Source of the DNA: an uncultured Prevotellaceae bacterium
Lineage (GTDB): Bacteria; Bacteroidota; Bacteroidia; Bacteroidales; Bacteroidaceae
Direction: 5' to 3'
Assembly: GCA_900314985.1 (NCBI GenBank)
Contig: OMXL01000011.1
Span: 40,220-104,219, forward strand
Length of the DNA: 64,000 bases
Shown here: positions 51,579-59,972 of the stretch, one piece after another
Position numbering within the stretch: position 1 is the stretch's first letter
Layout of the letters: every line of letters begins with the position of its first letter
Notes under the pieces: model-generated
What the model was told of the DNA's origin: nothing
Seen by the model: the letters and a program-made list of their open reading frames with translations, nothing else
Database searches by the model: none
Position numbers and translations under genes: made by a program

Positions 51579-52907
51579 ATGAATACAAAAGTACGTTTAG
51601 CGGTTATGAACTTCCTGGAGTTCGCCGTATGGGGAGCTTACCTCACCTGTATGGGTAACTATCTTGTTTCAGCAGGATTGGGCGATAAAATCTCTTGGTT
51701 CTATGCTATTCAGGGTATTGTAAGTATCTTTATGCCAACCTTGATGGGTATTGTTGCCGATAAGTATATTCAGCCACAGCGCTTGTTGGGTCTTTGTCAT
51801 TTGATAGCAGGCGCATTCATGATTAGCTGCTGGTGGATGGGAGAGCAGGCCGGTTTTGGTAACGAGTTGCCTAACAAGTCATTGTTTATTGCGCTCTATA
51901 CCTTAAGTGTCGCCTTCTTTATGCCCACCATTGCGCTGACCAATACTGCTGCATTTGCTATCTTGAAGAAAAACGGCATGGACACCGTGAAGGATTTCCC
52001 TCCCATTCGTGTACTCGGAACAGTCGGTTTCATTGCCACCATGTGGTTCGTTAACTGTGCTTTCATTGATGATAGTGGCTTTGGCTTTACCTTGGGCGAG
52101 AATGCTTATAAGTTCCAATACACCTATATGCAGTTCTTCGTATCTGGTATTCTGAGTCTTGTACTTTTTGCCTACTGCTATACACTTCCTGAGTGTAAGT
52201 TGGAGAAGAAAGAGGGTAAGGTATCGCTAGTAGAGAGTTTAGGATTGAATGCTTTCAAACTCTTCAAGCGTCGTCAGATGGCCCTGTTCTTCATTTTCTC
52301 AGCATTGTTAGGTATGTGTCTGCAGGTAACCAATGGTTTTGCTGGTCCTTTCATTACTCATTTTAAGGGAATACCAGAGTTTGCCGACACCTTTGCTGCC
52401 AACAATGCTACCTTGTTGACGTCTATCTCGCAGATTAGTGAGGCACTGTGTATCCTGATGATTCCCTTCTTCCTGAAGCGTTTTGGCATCAAGATTGTGA
52501 TGCTGATGTCTCTCTTTGCATGGGTGTTCCGTTTCGGATTCTTTGGCGTAGGTAATCCTGCAATGCCTGGTGTGATTTTCTTCATTCTCTCTTGCATCGT
52601 ATATGGTGTCGCCTTCGACTTCTTTAATGTTTCGGGTGGTATCTTCGTTGACCAGGAGTGTGAGCCCAGTATCAAGGCATCTGCTCAGGGCTTGTTTATG
52701 ATGATGACCAATGGTCTGGGTGCTACCATCGGTACCCTGGCTGCTGGCGAGATTGTGAATAGTTATTGCCATTTGGAAAATGGATTCCTCGTAGGTGACT
52801 GGGAGACTTGCTGGTTTATCTTTGCCTCATTTGCGCTGGTAGTAGGTATTGCCTTTGCCATCGTCTTCAAGCCTGAGAAGAAACCCATTACAAACGTTGA
52901 ACATTGA
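51579..52907 (+). CDS. NupG-family nucleoside/H+ symporter (MFS)
   Basis: 442 residues with 12 membrane helices of the nucleoside:H+ symporter (NHS) branch of the MFS. The first helix reads LEFAVWGAYLTCMGNYL, followed by the loop GIVADKYIQPQRLLG, and FFNVSGGIFVDQECEP in the second half, as in NupG/XapB relatives. Likely imports purine or pyrimidine nucleosides. The final residues (NVEH) and the stop codon come from a GTTGAACATT repeat. Confidence 0.85.
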   Translation: MNTKVRLAVMNFLEFAVWGAYLTCMGNYLVSAGLGDKISWFYAIQGIVSIFMPTLMGIVADKYIQPQRLLGLCHLIAGAFMISCWWMGEQAGFGNELPNKSLFIALYTLSVAFFMPTIALTNTAAFAILKKNGMDTVKDFPPIRVLGTVGFIATMWFVNCAFIDDSGFGFTLGENAYKFQYTYMQFFVSGILSLVLFAYCYTLPECKLEKKEGKVSLVESLGLNAFKLFKRRQMALFFIFSALLGMCLQVTNGFAGPFITHFKGIPEFADTFAANNATLLTSISQISEALCILMIPFFLKRFGIKIVMLMSLFAWVFRFGFFGVGNPAMPGVIFFILSCIVYGVAFDFFNVSGGIFVDQECEPSIKASAQGLFMMMTNGLGATIGTLAAGEIVNSYCHLENGFLVGDWETCWFIFASFALVVGIAFAIVFKPEKKPITNVEH

Positions 52908-52965
52908 ACGTTGAACATTGAACGTTGAACATTGAACGTTGAACATTGAACGTTGAACGTTGAAT
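52893..52965. repeat. GTTGAACATT tandem dispersed repeat
   Basis: At least seven ACGTTGAACATTGA-type half-units run from the end of the transporter gene to rsmE. Confidence 0.85.
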
Positions 52966-52981
52966 AAAAGAGATAATATTG

Positions 52982-53704
52982 ATGAAAGAGGTCAGATTCT
53001 TCTACGTCCCTGATGCAGCCAATCAAACGGAGTTGCCTGCAGACGAAGCGACACACGCTCTGCGTGTGCTTCGTCTGCATGAGGGTGACGAGATGATGCT
53101 GATGGATGGTGTTGGCAACTATTATCGTGCAGAGGTGGCATTAGCTCATGGCCACCATTGTCAGTACACCATCAAGGAGACGCTACCCCAAGAGCGTCAA
53201 TGGCAGGGACATGTGCACTTAGCTATTGCTCCTACCAAGATGATGGACCGAATGGAATGGATGTTAGAAAAGGCTGTGGAGGTAGGTGTTGACGAGATTA
53301 CCTTCCTCGATTGTCAGTTCTCAGAACGAAGCATTGTCAAGCTGCCTCGTGCAGAGAAGATCGTGATTGCCGCCACCAAACAGAGTCATAAGGCTTGGCT
53401 GACAACCCTCCATGAGATGACATCGTTTAATGACTTCATCAATCAGCCTCGTAGCTGTCGAAAGTATATCGCCCACTGTTATGAGGAGATTCCTCGTACA
53501 TACCTGTTTGATGAGTTGCGTAAGCCCGCTGATACTGAAGATGCTTTGGTGCTTGTAGGCCCTGAGGGTGACTTCTCTATCGATGAGGTTCGCAAAGCAG
53601 TAGCCAACGGCTATCAATCAGTTCATCTGGGTAAGAGTCGTCTGCGAACAGAGACGGCAGGTCTTTCTGCAGTAATGATGATGCAACTGTCAAAAGAACA
53701 ATGA
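52982..53704 (+). CDS. rsmE: 16S rRNA uridine-1498 N3-methyltransferase RsmE
   Basis: 240 residues: an N-terminal PUA-like barrel (DEATHALRVLRLHEGDEMMLMDG) and a SPOUT knot with VGPEGDFSIDEV and LGKSRLRTETAGL. It methylates U1498 of 16S rRNA. The ATG at 52982 is used in place of an adjacent TTG. The gene follows the repeat tract with no obvious promoter; paaK is 31 nt downstream. Confidence 0.93.
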   Translation: MKEVRFFYVPDAANQTELPADEATHALRVLRLHEGDEMMLMDGVGNYYRAEVALAHGHHCQYTIKETLPQERQWQGHVHLAIAPTKMMDRMEWMLEKAVEVGVDEITFLDCQFSERSIVKLPRAEKIVIAATKQSHKAWLTTLHEMTSFNDFINQPRSCRKYIAHCYEEIPRTYLFDELRKPADTEDALVLVGPEGDFSIDEVRKAVANGYQSVHLGKSRLRTETAGLSAVMMMQLSKEQ

Positions 53705-53735
53705 TAAAAACCAATAAACAATAGATTAAGACTAT

Positions 53736-55076
53736 ATGACTGACGAGAAAATCATGGCAACCATCAAGCCCGACGGGGAATGCTGGCAGCCGGAAATTGA
53801 GAAAATGCCACGCGAGCAACTCAGACAGCTCCAAGTACAGAAACTGAAAGCGAGCATCAATGTCGCATTGAAGTCGCCTTTCTACAAGAAGCGTTTGGGC
53901 GAGTTGGGCATTACGGCTGATTCTATTCAGACACCTGAGGATATTCGTAAGATTCCTTTTACCACGAAGCAAGACCTTCGTGAGAACTATCCTTTTGGTC
54001 TCGTTGGTGGCAATATGGATGATGCCATTCGTATCCATTCAACAAGTGGTACTACGGGTCATCCTACTGTTGTGACTTATTCTGAACACGATATCTGTTC
54101 GTGGGCTAACATGATTGCTCGTGATATGTATATGGTAGGCTGTCGCAAGAGCGATGTCTTCCAGAACTCCAGTGGTTATGGTATGTTTACGGGTGGCCTT
54201 GGCTTCCAGCATGGTGCTGAGTGGTTGGGAGCTACTACAGTACCTGCTGCTGCTGGTAACTCTAAGCGTCAGATTATGTTCATCAAGGACTTTGGTACTA
54301 CCTGTCTGCACGCCATTCCTTCTTATGCTATCCGTCTGGCAGAGGTGTTCCAGGAGGAAGGTATTGATCCTCGTAGCACGAAACTGCGTACCTTGTTTAT
54401 TGGTGCTGAGCCTCATACTGAAGAACAGCGTCAGCGTATCGAGCGTCTGTTGGGCGTCAAGGCCTATAACTCGTTTGGTATGACCGAGATGAATGGCCCT
54501 GGTGTAGCCTTCGAATGTAAGTATCAAGATGGCATGCACCTGTGGGAAGATAACTATATCATCGAGATTGTTGACCCTGACACGTTGGAGCCCGTGCCCG
54601 ATGGAGAAATCGGTGAGATGGTGCTGACCACACTTGATCGTACCATGATGCCTATCCTTCGCTACCGTACGCGCGACCTCACCCGTATCATTCCTGGTGA
54701 GTGTAAGTGTGGACGTACTCATCGCCGCATCGACCGTATCAAGGGACGTACTGATGATATGTTCATCATCAAGGGTGTCAATGTGTTCCCCATGCAGGTG
54801 GAGAAAATTCTGGTTCAGTATCCTGGTCTGGGTTCTAACTACCTGATTACCCTCGATACAGAGGATGATAACGATATCATGACTGTGGAGGTTGAACTGG
54901 ATGGCCTGAATACTGATGTCTATCCCGAATTGCAGAAGATGACGCGCGATATTCAGCGTGCACTGAAGGACGAGATTCTGCTTACGCCGCGTGTAAAACT
55001 TGTCAAGAAGGGTTCTTTGCCTGTCAGCGAAGGCAAGGCTGTTCGTGTTCATGACCTGCGACCGGGTAGGGGATAA
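53736..55076 (+). CDS. paaK: phenylacetate-CoA ligase
   Basis: 446-residue adenylate-forming enzyme. The P-loop is HSTSGTTGHPT, followed by SFGMTEMNGPG, YRTRDLTRI and the C-terminal RIKGRTDDMFIIKGVNVFP. It activates phenylacetate (or an indoleacetate-like acid) to its CoA thioester. Bacteroidetes copies usually occur without the aerobic paa oxygenation genes, as here, and are thought to serve anaerobic aryl-acid metabolism with ketoacid oxidoreductases. Confidence 0.9.
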   Translation: MTDEKIMATIKPDGECWQPEIEKMPREQLRQLQVQKLKASINVALKSPFYKKRLGELGITADSIQTPEDIRKIPFTTKQDLRENYPFGLVGGNMDDAIRIHSTSGTTGHPTVVTYSEHDICSWANMIARDMYMVGCRKSDVFQNSSGYGMFTGGLGFQHGAEWLGATTVPAAAGNSKRQIMFIKDFGTTCLHAIPSYAIRLAEVFQEEGIDPRSTKLRTLFIGAEPHTEEQRQRIERLLGVKAYNSFGMTEMNGPGVAFECKYQDGMHLWEDNYIIEIVDPDTLEPVPDGEIGEMVLTTLDRTMMPILRYRTRDLTRIIPGECKCGRTHRRIDRIKGRTDDMFIIKGVNVFPMQVEKILVQYPGLGSNYLITLDTEDDNDIMTVEVELDGLNTDVYPELQKMTRDIQRALKDEILLTPRVKLVKKGSLPVSEGKAVRVHDLRPGRG

Positions 55077-55119
55077 CGCTTCGCTAGTGAAAAGTGAAAA
55101 GTGAAGAATTGAATTGAGA

Positions 55120-55671
55120 ATGAGATCATTGTTATTTGCACTGTTGTTGACGCTTGCTAACGGCGCCTTCGCTCAGACAAAGATGAGCGAAGCACTGAAG
55201 AGTATGCCCGACTCGTTGATGCCATATCTGACCCATAATAACCGGTTGGACTGCATTGACTTCCGTGAGGCCAATATGAAGGCTGAGGTTCGTAATGTGT
55301 TTGAAGGTAAGAGTGAACTGCTTCAACTCACCAGTAACTACGCATTCTTCCGCCTGAGCGAAGCGTCTTCTGTTGAACTCTGTCTGTTGGATGCTGAAGG
55401 ACAACAGCTCATCTGTATGATTCAAACCTACGGCACAGATTTGCGCGAGAGCGTCATCTCTTTCTATACCACTTCTTGGCAGCAGTTGCCTACTGCTCAG
55501 TATCTTCCTGTTGCGCATGAAGGTCTTGCTGCACGCTACGATGCCGAGCAAATGGTATTAACGCTTGAAGGCAATAATTACCTGAACCGTGCGGCAATGG
55601 AAGAGCAGAAAGAAGAAGAGAAAGTGCAAACAAAACTTAAATGGTGTAACTCTGTATTTAAGGAAAGTTAA
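55120..55671 (+). CDS. DUF3256 secreted protein
   Basis: 183 residues from the ATG at 55120, after a GTGAAAA repeat (55084-55115). The signal peptide LLFALLLTLANGAFAQ is followed by the DUF3256 pattern: MSEALKSMPDSLMPYLTHNNRLDCIDF and SELLQLTSNYAFFRLSEASSVEL. Predicted periplasmic, function unknown. It is followed by a candidate sRNA and a bidirectional terminator. Confidence 0.8.
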   Translation: MRSLLFALLLTLANGAFAQTKMSEALKSMPDSLMPYLTHNNRLDCIDFREANMKAEVRNVFEGKSELLQLTSNYAFFRLSEASSVELCLLDAEGQQLICMIQTYGTDLRESVISFYTTSWQQLPTAQYLPVAHEGLAARYDAEQMVLTLEGNNYLNRAAMEEQKEEEKVQTKLKWCNSVFKES

Positions 55672-55721
55672 ATATTGATATTAAAATACCATAAAAACTT
55701 GCAGATTGTAAGAAATAGTTG

Positions 55722-55729
55722 TATTTTTG
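55722..55729 (+). promoter_or_regulatory. Bacteroidetes promoter -7 box of candidate sRNA A
   Basis: TATTTTTG preceding a non-coding stretch that ends in a terminator. Confidence 0.6.
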
Positions 55730-55734
55730 CAGTG

Positions 55735-55803
55735 TGTTTTTCATGGTATTAGATTATTAAGGTTAATTTAAAAGTTGATTGTCGTGAGACAATCAATTTT
55801 TAT
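55735..55803 (+). ncRNA. candidate small RNA A
   Basis: About 70 nt between a promoter -7 box and an intrinsic terminator, no frame longer than a few codons. It carries GGTATTAG (55745) and TTAAGGT (55757), complementary to blocks in candidate RNA B. Confidence 0.55.
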
Positions 55804-55806
55804 TTA
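55775..55806 (+). terminator. rho-independent terminator of sRNA A
   Basis: TTGATTGTC-GTGA-GACAATCAA perfect 9-bp stem followed by TTTTTATTT. Confidence 0.85.
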
Positions 55807-55858
55807 TGCCTATTTGAACACCATTTATGGATATTTTTTGGAGAGATCATAACATAGA

Positions 55859-55890
55859 GAAAGGGAACCCGAATGGGCTCCCTTTTCTTG
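55859..55890. terminator. bidirectional terminator
   Basis: AAGGGAACCC and GGGCTCCCTT pair around GAAT, with T- and A-rich flanks, between plus-strand genes and rpmA. Confidence 0.75.
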
Positions 55891-55922
55891 TTTGTTTGGA
55901 ATAAATTATTTGTTTTGTTCTC

Positions 55923-56186
55923 TTAGGCCTGAGCTTCAGGGATTACTGAAACATAGCTCTTGTCGCGCTTGCCCTTGTGGAACTCTACAGTTCCGTCAAC
56001 AAGTGCATACAGAGTGTCGTCCTTACCCATAGCAACATTGTTACCTGCGTTGTGCTTAGAACCACGCTGGCGAACGATGATGTTGCCTGCTACTACCTTC
56101 TGACCGCCGAAAATCTTAATGCCCAGTCGCTGAGCTGCACTCTCGCGGCCGTTCTTAGAACTACCTACACCTTTCTTATGTGCCAT
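55923..56186 (-). CDS. rpmA: 50S ribosomal protein L27
   Basis: 87 residues, normal L27 length. The sequence begins [16 protein letters not shown] without the Firmicutes-type cleaved N-terminal extension and includes [21 protein letters not shown]. It binds near the peptidyl-transferase centre. It follows rplU by 20 nt in the usual L21-L27 operon. Confidence 0.97.
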   Translation of the reverse strand: MAHKKGVGSSKNGRESAAQRLGIKIFGGQKVVAGNIIVRQRGSKHNAGNNVAMGKDDTLYALVDGTVEFHKGKRDKSYVSVIPEAQA

Positions 56187-56206
56187 AATGTTGTTCCTCC
56201 TAAATT

Positions 56207-56524
56207 TTAAGCGATTACTGATTTAACTTCTACCTGGGTGTACTGCTGACGGTGACCGTTGCGCTTGCGAGAGTCCTTACGACGCTTCATCTTGAACACG
56301 ATAACCTTCTCACCCTTTACGAGAGGATTAACCACCTCGCATACTACCTTTGCACCATCTACGGTGGGTGCGCCTACCTGTACTGAACCTTCTTTGTCGA
56401 CAAGCAGTACCTTGTCGAATTCAACAGTCTTACCGGCTTCCACATCTTTCATGTGGTTAACGAAGAGCTTCTTGCCCTCCTCAACCTTGAACTGCTGACC
56501 GTTGATCTCTACAATTGCGTACAT
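56207..56524 (-). CDS. rplU: 50S ribosomal protein L21
   Basis: 105 residues: [19 protein letters not shown] and the C-terminal [19 protein letters not shown] are diagnostic. First gene of the L21-L27 operon, with an about 80-nt leader from the promoter at 56612-56619. Confidence 0.97.
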   Translation of the reverse strand: MYAIVEINGQQFKVEEGKKLFVNHMKDVEAGKTVEFDKVLLVDKEGSVQVGAPTVDGAKVVCEVVNPLVKGEKVIVFKMKRRKDSRKRNGHRQQYTQVEVKSVIA

Positions 56525-56611
56525 TGTTTTTTAATTGTTTAACGGGTTTTTCTGCGTGGCGTGTCACCTCGTGCGACAGCTTCTTTGGGCCACAACAGAC
56601 CAAATCGGCTG

Positions 56612-56619
56612 CAAAGGTA
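56612..56619 (-). promoter_or_regulatory. Bacteroidetes promoter -7 box for rplU-rpmA
   Basis: Minus-strand TACCTTTG, giving a leader of about 80 nt that could host ribosomal-protein regulation. Confidence 0.7.
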
Positions 56620-56629
56620 CTGCTTTTAA

Positions 56630-56660
56630 TCGAGAATTGAGAATTGAGGATTGAGAATTG
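56630..56660. repeat. GAGAATTGAG dispersed repeat
   Basis: Tandem GAATTGAGAATTGAGGATTGAG units upstream of rplU. Confidence 0.75.
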
Positions 56661-56699
56661 TATCTAAACTTAAGAAAGTTTAACAATTGAGATAATGAC

Positions 56700-56790
56700 A
56701 CAAATAAAGCGGTGACCCTCACAGGCAACCGCTCTATATCTTCAATAGGTATTAGTCCTTTTTAAGGTAAAAAGATTGTTTTCAGGATAA
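56700..56790 (-). ncRNA. candidate small RNA B
   Basis: Minus-strand transcript predicted from the promoter at 56797-56804 to a hairpin terminator (AGCGGT/ACCGCT, 56708-56733, followed by TTTATTT). Its sequence holds ACCTTAA and CTAATACC, complementary to candidate RNA A. No coding frame of note. The rest of 56661-57043 shows nothing else. Confidence 0.55.
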
Positions 56791-56796
56791 CGGGTG

Positions 56797-56804
56797 CAAA
56801 GTTA
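56797..56804 (-). promoter_or_regulatory. Bacteroidetes promoter -7 box of candidate sRNA B
   Basis: Minus-strand TAACTTTG, with no protein gene before the terminator at 56700-56733. Confidence 0.6.
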
Positions 56805-57043
56805 CGACTATTTTTGAGATTACCAAAACTTTTTCTGCTTAATTTTTCTCCTAATTTGCTGTGTGCCCGCACAATTAACAAATATTTGCAAACAAGTATG
56901 GAATAGATGCCTTTTATCTAAAAAAATAGATGTTTTATCCTAAAAGTTTGTGTCAAAAATAATACGTGCACCATGGCTATTGTTAAAATAGCTGGTGCAC
57001 GTATTTAGAATACTGTGTTTTGTGCTTTACTTGATGGCAATCC

Positions 57044-57484
57044 TCACTTAATCGCAATCTTATCTACGCGCTTCTGGTGGCGACCACCTTCAAAGGTAGC
57101 GGTGAAGAATTCATCCATGATCTTCTCTGCCATCTTGTTGTCGATAAAGCGACCAGGCATCACGAGCACGTTAGCATCGTTGTGCTGACGAATCAGATGA
57201 GCAATCTCAGGAATCCAGCACAAGCCAGCGCGAACCTGCTGGTGCTTGTTCAGCGTGATGCTGATACCTTCACCTGAGCCGCAGATGGCAATACCAGGAT
57301 AAACCTCGCCACTCTCGATACCCTTAGCCAGTGCATGGCCATAGTCGGGGTAGTCGACTGATGCATCACTCCACGTGCCATAATCCTTATAAGGATAGCC
57401 GTGCTCCTCCAAATACTGGAGAACGTATTTCTTTAATGGGTAGCCTGCATGGTCACAGGCTACACCAACTGTCTTTACTTCCAT
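57044..57484 (-). CDS. rpiB: ribose-5-phosphate isomerase B
   Basis: 146 residues from the ATG at 57484. RpiB/LacAB fold with CDHAGYPLK (catalytic His/Asp region), DYPDYGHALA and the phosphate loop CGSGEGISI containing the general-base Cys. It interconverts ribose-5-P and ribulose-5-P. It directly follows transketolase, making a non-oxidative pentose phosphate pair. Confidence 0.94.
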   Translation of the reverse strand: MEVKTVGVACDHAGYPLKKYVLQYLEEHGYPYKDYGTWSDASVDYPDYGHALAKGIESGEVYPGIAICGSGEGISITLNKHQQVRAGLCWIPEIAHLIRQHNDANVLVMPGRFIDNKMAEKIMDEFFTATFEGGRHQKRVDKIAIK

Positions 57485-57485
57485 A

Positions 57486-57535
57486 ATTGTCAATGTTTAA
57501 TTGTCAATTATCAATTATCAATTATTTATTCTCAA
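57486..57535. repeat. TTGTCAATTATCAATT dispersed repeat
   Basis: Tandem AATTGTCAATTATC units between transketolase and rpiB. Confidence 0.8.
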
Positions 57536-59548
57536 TTAAGCCAGCAGCTTCTTCACCTGCTCATATACATTCTGGCCAGTGAAGCCGAGCTTCTCGTCGA
57601 GCACCTTGTAAGGAGCAGAGAAACCGAAGCTCTCCAGACCCCATACAGTACCGTCGGCACCTACCAGACCCTCGAGGTTTACAGGCAGACCGGCGGTCAG
57701 ACCGAACTTCTTTACGCCAGCAGGCAGGATGCTCTGCTGATATTCCTTGCTCTGGCTGCGGAACAGACCCTCAGAAGGAACGCTGACGATGCGAACCTTC
57801 ACGCCGTCCTCGCGGAGCAGCTTAGCGCCAGCCTCTAGGGTAGAAACCTCAGAACCAGAAGCCAACAGGATGACATCGAACTTCTCGTCTGAGCCAGCAA
57901 CAACGTAAGCACCCTTAGTAGCCTGGTTGTAGTCGTTGCCCTCGGGCAGCATATCAATATTCTGACGAGAGAAGATGAGGGCGGTAGGAGTATCAACATT
58001 CTCCATAGCCATGCGCCAGCATACAGTGGTCTCCTCAGCATCGGCAGGACGAACTACCAATACAGAGTTCTTACCGTGGTGGTTCTTCAGCTTCTCCATC
58101 AGACGGATCTGTGCCTCCTGCTCAACGGGCTCGTGGGTAGGACCGTCCTCACCAACGCGGAATGCATCGTGGGTCCAGATGAACTTCACGGGCAGTTCCA
58201 TCAGGGCAGCCATACGAACAGCGGGCTTCATGTAGTCAGAGAATACGAAGAAGGTACCGCAAGCGGGGATGACACCACCGTGCAGAGCCATACCGATACA
58301 GCAGCAAGCCATGGTGAGCTCAGCAACACCTGCCTCGAAGAAGGCACCGCTGAAGTCGCCACGAACCATGTCCTTGGTCTTCTTCAGGAAACCGTTGGTG
58401 TTATCTGAGTTAGAAAGGTCGGCTGATGCACAGATCATGTTGGGCACCTGCTCAGCCAGCTGACCCAGAACGGTAGCCGATGCGTTACGAGTAGCGCAAC
58501 CAGGCTTCTGCTCAACCTTGCTCCAGTCAATCTTGGGAGCCTTGCCGCTGAACCACTCCTCCAGCTGCTTAGCCTGCTCGGGATGACCCTTAGCCCACTC
58601 AGCCTTCTCAGCGTAGCGCTCAGCAACAATCTTCTTCAGCTCTTCAGCGCGCTTAGCGTACATTTCCTTAACCTCGGGGAAGATCTGGAATGGATTCTCA
58701 GGATCAGCGCCCAGGTTCTTCATGGTGTTGATGTAAGCATCGCCACCGAGAGGAGCACCGTGAGTAGCGCAGTTCTTCTCGTAGCTGCTACCGTCAGCCT
58801 TCAGGGCACCCTTACCCATTACGCAGTGACCGATAATCAGTGAAGGACGCTCCTTCTCAGCCTGAGCCTTCTTGATAGCCTCACGAATCTGGTCAACGTC
58901 GTTACCGTCAATCTTCTGAACGTACCAGCCCCAAGCCTCATACTTCTTAGCGGTATCCTCGCTGGTTACTACCTCGGTAGTGGTTGACAGCTGGATGTCG
59001 TTAGCGTCGTAGAACATAATCAGGTTGTCCAGACCCAGGTTACCGGCAATACGACCAGCACCCTGTGAAATCTCCTCCTGTACGCCACCGTCAGAGATGT
59101 AGGCGTAGATGGTCTGGTTCATCACGTTGCCCAGACGAGCCTTCAGGAACTTAGCGGCGATAGCAGCACCTACTGCGAAGCAGTGACCCTGACCAAGAGG
59201 ACCAGAGGTGTTCTCGATGCCACGCTCAATCTCGCGCTCGGGGTGACCGGGAGTTACTGAACCCCACTGACGCAGGTTCTTCAGGTCTTCCAGTGTGAAC
59301 TTACCGATCAGGGCCAGCTGTGAGTACAGCATTGGAGCCATGTGACCAGGATCCAGAAAGAAGCGGTCGCGGCCCTCCCATGAGGGATTCTCGGGATCGT
59401 ATACCAGGAATTCAGAGTACAGAGTGTTGATAAAGTCAGCACCGCCCATTGCACCACCGGGGTGACCTGACTTGGCTTTTTCTACCATTGACGCAGCGAG
59501 AATTCGGATGTTGTTCGCTGCCTTAATCATAACTTTGTTGTCGTTCAT
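57536..59548 (-). CDS. tkt: transketolase
   Basis: 670 residues. The ThDP domain has SGHPGGAMGGAD and the GDG-like ISDGGVQEEISQG; the pyrimidine domain has EAGVAELTMACC and the substrate-binding THDAFRVGEDGPTHEP; the C-terminal domain ends normally. It transfers two-carbon units in the pentose phosphate pathway. Upstream gap 59549-59680 is AT-rich without a clear TAnnTTTG box. Confidence 0.95.
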   Translation of the reverse strand: MNDNKVMIKAANNIRILAASMVEKAKSGHPGGAMGGADFINTLYSEFLVYDPENPSWEGRDRFFLDPGHMAPMLYSQLALIGKFTLEDLKNLRQWGSVTPGHPEREIERGIENTSGPLGQGHCFAVGAAIAAKFLKARLGNVMNQTIYAYISDGGVQEEISQGAGRIAGNLGLDNLIMFYDANDIQLSTTTEVVTSEDTAKKYEAWGWYVQKIDGNDVDQIREAIKKAQAEKERPSLIIGHCVMGKGALKADGSSYEKNCATHGAPLGGDAYINTMKNLGADPENPFQIFPEVKEMYAKRAEELKKIVAERYAEKAEWAKGHPEQAKQLEEWFSGKAPKIDWSKVEQKPGCATRNASATVLGQLAEQVPNMICASADLSNSDNTNGFLKKTKDMVRGDFSGAFFEAGVAELTMACCCIGMALHGGVIPACGTFFVFSDYMKPAVRMAALMELPVKFIWTHDAFRVGEDGPTHEPVEQEAQIRLMEKLKNHHGKNSVLVVRPADAEETTVCWRMAMENVDTPTALIFSRQNIDMLPEGNDYNQATKGAYVVAGSDEKFDVILLASGSEVSTLEAGAKLLREDGVKVRIVSVPSEGLFRSQSKEYQQSILPAGVKKFGLTAGLPVNLEGLVGADGTVWGLESFGFSAPYKVLDEKLGFTGQNVYEQVKKLLA

Positions 59549-59680
59549 AATAAGTACGTTAATATAATGAATTTAAGATATCTACATTATGCAACTGCAA
59601 AAATACTGAAAATTTTTCAAATGGCGCTCTTTTTTCTCGAAAAAATGCATCAAACATCGAAATAGTTTGAAAAGTCGCAC

Positions 59681-59711
59681 AAAAAAATCGGAACCATTTC
59701 TGATTCCGATT
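59681..59711 (-). terminator. terminator of tRNA-Cys
   Basis: On the minus strand AATCGGAA and TTCCGATT pair, followed by a run of seven T. Confidence 0.8.
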
Positions 59712-59716
59712 CTGCT

Positions 59717-59791
59717 TGGAGGTGCCTGGCGGATTCGAACCGCCGTAGACGGTTTTGCAGACCGTTGACTAAGCCACTCATCCAAGGCACC
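59717..59791 (-). tRNA. tRNA-Cys (GCA anticodon)
   Basis: Minus strand. The acceptor stem is GGTGCCT/AGGCACC and the anticodon arm ACGGT-CTGCAAA-ACCGT gives anticodon GCA. The T arm is GGCGG-TTCGAAT-CCGCC, the discriminator is U and the 3' CCA is encoded (59719-59717). A TACCTTTG box is 19 nt upstream. Confidence 0.95.
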
Positions 59792-59809
59792 ATTTTGTCT
59801 AAGCGGATG

Positions 59810-59817
59810 CAAAGGTA
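59810..59817 (-). promoter_or_regulatory. Bacteroidetes promoter -7 box for tRNA-Cys
   Basis: Minus-strand TACCTTTG abutting the stop codon of the small Cys-rich membrane protein. Confidence 0.7.
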
Positions 59818-59970
59818 CTACTTTTCTTTGGACTGACCAAATTTTTGGCAGTTTTTTTTCAATTTACAGTCAGAACAAGGGTCAGCATCACCCTTTAATG
59901 CCTTGTAAATGCGCCAAGAAGCATAGGTTAGGGCACTTGCTACCACCAATATGACGATTGTTATCTGCAT
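59818..59970 (-). CDS. FeoB-associated-type Cys-rich membrane mini-protein
   Basis: 50 residues, found by reading the gap between the lipid kinase and tRNA-Cys. One N-terminal membrane helix (ITIVILVVASALTYASW) is followed by a short cytosolic tail with PCSDCKLKKNC, the cysteine spacing of the FeoB-associated Cys-rich family that often accompanies ferrous iron transporters. No feoA/feoB is in this window. It starts 2 nt after the lipid kinase stop and so may be co-transcribed. Role in iron transport is inferred from family only. Confidence 0.75.
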   Translation of the reverse strand: MQITIVILVVASALTYASWRIYKALKGDADPCSDCKLKKNCQKFGQSKEK

Positions 59971-59972
59971 TC

